A DNA stretch of 64,000 nucleotides from contig WPIO01000039.1 of assembly GCA_009760855.2 (NCBI GenBank), positions 2,021,001 through 2,085,000 on the forward strand. Reading direction: 5' to 3'. Below, in pieces: positions 60,061 to 64,000 of the stretch. Source of the DNA: Cristatella mucedo. Taxonomy: Eukaryota; Bryozoa; Phylactolaemata; Cristatellidae. The translations under genes were made by a program, and so were the position numbers. Numbering within the stretch: position 1 is the stretch's first letter; each line of letters starts with the position of its first letter. The notes under the pieces were generated by a model. It saw nothing but the letters and a program-made list of their open reading frames with translations, had not been told where the DNA came from and searched no databases.

Positions 60061-60814
60061 ATGAACGCCAGCGCCTCCGACCGGGACGCGCTAGCCACCT
60101 TTTTCGAGGCGCACGGGCACGTCAAGAGCTTCGCATTCCTGGTGGCGATGGCAACTTGCAGTGTCGTCGGCGTGGTGGGAAACGGCGTGACGCTGAGGGT
60201 ACTCAGCTTGCGACTGCGATCGGCGGCGAGGTCGCGATTCGCCTTCAGGAGCCACTACAACTACTTCACGTGTGCTCTGGCCGCCTCCGACATGTTCGTG
60301 TGTGCCGTTTGGATACCGTACGAGGCCCTGGTGGGCGTTCGCGGCTTGATAGTGAACGATGCTGTCTGCAAGACCATGGGATTCCTGTCGAACGCAGCTA
60401 TAATATTCGCGGCGATTTCGCACTTCGGAATATGCGTCGAGCGGTACTATGCCGTACGAAAGCCTACCAGTCCAGTATCGGCCACCCAGATGAACGCAGT
60501 CATCGGCGGCATAGCTGCACTATCGCTGGTCCTGTCGATTCCAGCGGTTTTCACGTACTCCATCGACGCTGGCCAGCCGACCGGTGACTGGGCCGAAGCG
60601 AGCTGCTATTTACAATACGACTCCGACATAGGACTTTACTACAACGTTGCTTTAGGCGCCGTACTGTCCGCGTCGATCGTGACCATGCTGTGCTTGTACG
60701 CTGCCGTCTTCCATGTCATTCTAAAAAGACTGCTGCAAAGGAGACACAGAAGTAATCCAGCAGCAGGAGCTCTACAGCTCGACAAGATGTCGAGCAGCGC
60801 CGAGCCAGCGTGCG
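60061..60814 (+). CDS. GPCR4 exon 1: class A GPCR, N-terminus to TM5
   Basis: First coding exon of a more distant member of the family. I choose the ATG at 60061 because the resulting N-terminus (MNASASDRDALATFFEAHGH) has the length and N-glycosylation site (NAS at 2-4) seen in GPCR2/3; an ATG at 59800 would add 87 low-complexity residues. Landmarks: TM1 about 23-48 with Asn41; TM2 with LAASD (Asp77); Cys103 before TM3; E127-R128-Y129 in CVERYYAV; TM4 about 145-165; Cys182 in the second outer loop; TM5 about 193-221; a basic loop LKRLLQRRHR. The donor is GTAAGC at 60815, phase 1 as in the rest. The coding region is clearly GC-richer than GPCR1-3. The frame runs on to a stop at 60894 if the donor is not used, which would give a protein without TM6-TM7; I regard splicing as correct. 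Confidence 0.88.
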
Positions 60815-62074
60815 GTAAGCATCGGCTTTCGTCGGCTCCCTTCGGAGCGAAGCAATCGGCCGTCGTGCAGGTTGCCTGCCGCAGACCATGCTGAGCAAGA
60901 TGACTCGCAAACAGTGCCGACTCTCGGGTTTCCTTGAAATCTGACCATGTCCGCCTCAAATAGTATCGTGCTGACCGATGGGCCGGCTTTTGGCGAATGC
61001 CAGCCAGCTGGGCAGGGCAGGCTCGCCCCTTACAGCTCCCCAGCCTGCCTGGTGCAGACGTGCCTCAAAGTGCCAGCTGCTTTTGCCATCTCCAGCCGTT
61101 CCAAATCCCACCAAACCAAATCGGGCTCCGATCTTGAGCTATTCAGTTATCTATACGGCTTTGAGTGATGGCCAGTGCAATTTCGCTCGAAAGCATTTTA
61201 AAACACGGCATGCCTGCTGCTTTTATTCTCTCTTTAAATCCGAGTTTACACGTAGGTCTTGATTCCTACCTACGTCTGTCCAAGTTCAATCTTCATCCTT
61301 GTAGGTTGCTTAAACGGTCAGTCCGACCCTCCACATTGTACCTTCGGGTGAATTTCAGCCCTCCAAGATCGTTTTTATTGCCCACTGCCTTAAAATCTGA
61401 TTCTTCTGTGACTTTCTCGTAAATTTCCATAGACGCGACTCTTGTGGAAGGCTTTGATAATTTGGCGAGTCAAGACGTCCACATTGCTTTTCAACGCAAT
61501 GAAGGAGGCGTGCCCTTGACTGCACCTATGATTGGTCGCTTCCCAAGTCTTGCCCGAGTCTTAGCCGTTAAGTAGAACCGCGTTTGGCTGCTGAATCTAC
61601 GTCAAGTCTTCTATTCTTTTACGTTTTCGAATGCTCCTTCTATATTGGGTACGTACAAAAAAAAATTCAAGAAGGTTTGCATGCAGGTATGAAGCCAGAA
61701 TCACTGTATAAACCCGAATTAAAGCTCGTTAAATATCCACATCGATAGCTATTGCTTTCTCTTTCCATCCTTCTGCATGAATATCGGTCTGTCTCGCTGA
61801 ATGTGAATAAGCCTCTCAATCTGTATATCTCTGCTCTGGTTTCCCGAACCATCGTCGGTCTACCTCTTGGCGTGTCTCTTTCACTTTAACGAAACCCTCA
61901 CGCTCGCTGGCACTCACTCACTCACTTTCCCCTTCTCTTTCACACACCGACGACACATGCACGTGCATACACACCGACGCGCACGCACAGAAAACTGACA
62001 CCGACATACACACGAACCACACCCTCACACAAACACGCGTTACACATTTGTATCTAGACAGAGAGTGAGAGAAA

Positions 62075-62175
62075 GACGTACAAACACACGCACACACGCG
62101 CGCACACACACGCGCACACGCACACGCGCGCGCGAACACGCGCACACACATGCACACACACACAGACGTGCACGC
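62075..62175. repeat. (CA)n/(CG)n alternating purine-pyrimidine tract
   Basis: About 100 bp of CACACG/CGCGCG alternation in the GPCR4 intron, with potential to adopt left-handed Z-DNA. The His/Thr/Arg and Cys/Val-rich open frames here are artefacts of the repeat. Confidence 0.88.
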
Positions 62176-62751
62176 ACTCACGCGGGCGGGCTTTCTCACT
62201 CGTGTTCTCGTGTGCAGTGGCGTCCTTTCCTGCACGTGATAGCTTGCTAAACTTGTGTACGATATACAGTACAATACGCAATATGCACTAAAATATGCAG
62301 TCCTTGCATTCTTATTCTGGAAGGTAGGTGTTGGTTTTTCGTTTTTACTTCTCCGTAGAACGTGTCAGTAGCTGCCATTCCAACCCAGCGAGAATAAGTC
62401 ATTCATAAGTCCATAATATGCTTTAGATTTTCACGTATTTACGTTATAGATTTTTTAAGGTACCCCTTGATTTCAATTCATCAAAACATTATTTTTTTCT
62501 AAAGCTCCGTGGCTCTAAAATATTTTCTTCAAAGCGTGTGCTTGCGCGGTAAGAATAAGTACTAATTGATTGGGAGGATACAGTGCAAAATGATTCCAAT
62601 CACGAGGGCATCTACAAAACTGTATGCTCAGTCAGTCTCTTGTTGGTTGTCAGAGGAACAGAGAGATTACAGAAAGTATATAAGAAAGTATAAATCGGGT
62701 GATTCAACATCAAACACGGGCGAAGAGCATGACTGATTACGCCCACTGGAA

Positions 62752-62885
62752 TAAATACAGTTAATTTGTATAGCGCACTAAGAATAACTAACTGACTCTC
62801 TATCCATGCATTTCACATGTGCCACAGGGCTCGAGCCCATGACCTCGGTGGTAAAGGCAAGCACCACGCTATCGTCGCTTAATGA
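62752..62885 (-). mobile_element. SINE family C copy in the GPCR4 intron
   Basis: Minus strand: decayed head, GAGGTCATGGGCTCGAGCCC (B-box-like GGGCTCGAGCC), then GTGAAATGCATGGATAGAGA, TTCTTAGTGCGCTATACAAA, ATTAACTG. Confidence 0.78.
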
Positions 62886-63234
62886 CAAGTGCCTTAAGCC
62901 CTGGACCAAGCCAGGGCAGGCAGATGCAGCGAATAATAAAAGATTACTTGCTGGAGGCCTCGAACCCAAGATCCGAGTCATTAAGTTAGTGCTGGACTGG
63001 GTCCCGGAGCAAATTTAAAAAAAGATAGGTTGATCCAGCAATGGTTCTTACTGAGTGCGATTAGAATTCAAAAAATTATTTTCATCCTTCCCTTCGCACA
63101 AGGTAGCAGATGCCTAGATGCTTAGCTAAGTTGCAATGCAATTAAATGAGCATATACACAAGCACTGTGCCCAACAAAAGGAGGAGCCTAACCTGGCCGC
63201 ACTTTGGAGGACATTCCACAGTTGATTTACTATG

Positions 63235-63423
63235 GATGAACTAACCACATTTGCATGCTGACCCTGTGCACGTCACCCTAAGCACGTTGTTTGTGTTGCT
63301 TATCAAGCATGATATTACTCGCGGTTGAATAGCGTTTCCTTTTGCAGCCAATGTAAAGTGCCTAGGAAGAGAATGAGTTCTCTGAGGGCGCTTTATCAAG
63401 TGCATTATCATTATTATTATTAA
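63235..63423 (+). mobile_element. LINE family A, 3' UTR fragment
   Basis: Starts in the 3' UTR (AACCACATTTGCATGCTGAC), has the hairpin AAAGTGCCTAGGAAGAGAAT...TTCTCTGAGGGCGCTTT, and ends in (TTA)n at about 63405-63423. Severely 5' truncated. Confidence 0.85.
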
Positions 63424-63895
63424 CCGAAGCATTGCTGTCATATGAGTGGAGCTAATCATAGGGTTACAGGTAGCAGCAGCATAGCACCAGAGAGGAAGGT
63501 GCTCTGGTGGCGTATTGAGCAAGTGAATCTTCTCGCTGGTAGAAATGCTGGTGAATTCATCAGCTTGAAATACGGGAAACCTCCAATTGCCATGAATACC
63601 ATGAGAACAGCACTGCAATAAAGCTACATCTGCATAATGGCGCCCAATCCGTTTTATCTGACTGACATCATTGGCCAGACTTGAAAGCCTTTAACCTTCG
63701 GTCAGACCTTTAGGAAACAGCCATCCGACAGACAAAACAGGCTAAGCACTGTTTCGTATGGATTTGGAGACAAGATTCGGCGTGTAAAACTTGCAACACC
63801 CTTTCTAGTGTCCAAACTCCTAGACTCTCCTAACAAACACCGCTTATACTGCCAAGTACAGTAAATCTTTTAATATTTAAACTTTCTTGTTTTAG

Positions 63896-64000
63896 AAACC
63901 AGCCAACCGCAGAGTGAAGGGGATGCCCACGGGTCTGCTAATGCAGGCACCCGACATACGACCATCGCTGCTTCATCCAGAGTGGCCTTCATGTTTTTCT
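63896..64000 (+). CDS. GPCR4 exon 2, start of TM6 (cut by window end)
   Basis: Acceptor TTGTTTTAG ends at 63895. The first two bases complete the split codon from exon 1 (G+AA, Glu). The reading is a Ser/Gly/Thr-rich inner loop of about 25 residues, then ASSRVAFMFF, which aligns with SSSRTAIMFF at the start of TM6 in GPCR2 and GPCR3. The rest of TM6, TM7 and the tail lie beyond the window. The matching phase and the TM6 start make the call strong despite the short length. Confidence 0.82.

Larger units (their letters stand above)
60815..63895 (+). other. Intron of GPCR4 (phase 1)
   Basis: 3081 bp from GTAAGC to TTGTTTTAG. It contains a CA/CG-rich tract, a SINE C and a LINE A end. Short frames at 60947-61422 have no recognisable domain. 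Confidence 0.8.

Noticed and set aside
61918-62281. Cys/Val-rich and Thr/His/Arg-rich frames
   Set aside because: Produced by the CA/CG tract in the GPCR4 intron.

Overview
This is a stretch of animal (metazoan) nuclear genome, most likely from an invertebrate bilaterian. Genes are few and split by 3-4 kb introns with GT..AG borders. The intergenic space is packed with 5'-truncated non-LTR retrotransposons, tRNA-headed SINEs, a hAT-type DNA element, degraded satellites of about 170 bp and long microsatellites. I cannot name the species. A molluscan or other lophotrochozoan source would fit but is not shown by the sequence.

The genes form one family: a head-to-tail cluster, all on the plus strand, of rhodopsin-like (class A) G-protein-coupled receptors. 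Each gene has a first coding exon carrying TM1-TM5, a phase-1 intron in the third intracellular loop, and a second coding exon carrying TM6-TM7 and the tail. GPCR1 is present only as its last exon (1743-2065). GPCR2 is 22844-23585 + 27760-28058 and GPCR3 is 37425-38178 + 41066-41448. GPCR4 is 60061-60814, and its second exon starts at 63896 and runs off the window. A fifth, broken copy (36389-36683) keeps TM1 only, carries a frameshift and is cut off by a SINE. Where the second exon is visible, TM7 has Phe in place of the Pro of the NPxxY motif. GPCR2 and GPCR3 are recent duplicates whose homology covers promoter, exon and intron.

Two LINE families account for most repeats. Family A is L2/CR1-like, with a (TTA)n tail preceded by a conserved bulged hairpin. 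Family B ends in a hairpin followed by (ACATT)n. SINE family C has a tRNA-like head and a 3' end that copies the family A hairpin, which suggests it uses the family A enzyme. At 17.5-21.1 kb several family A copies are stacked head to tail. At 51.4-52.8 kb a family B copy sits inside a family A copy, next to a SPIN-like hAT element. Two satellite-like arrays (31.2-32.9 kb and about 56.7-59.3 kb) have monomers of about 145-190 bp; the second is split by a foldback element with 99-bp arms.

By region: 0-2.1 kb, end of GPCR1 with a 740-bp GA tract in its intron; 2.1-21.4 kb, repeats only; 21.4-28.1 kb, GPCR2 unit; 28.1-36 kb, repeats and satellite 1; 36.2-41.5 kb, pseudogene and GPCR3; 41.5-59.5 kb, repeats, an unassigned interval at 46.5-50 kb, and satellite 2; 59.8-64 kb, GPCR4. 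Nothing here indicates a prokaryotic, phage or CRISPR system.
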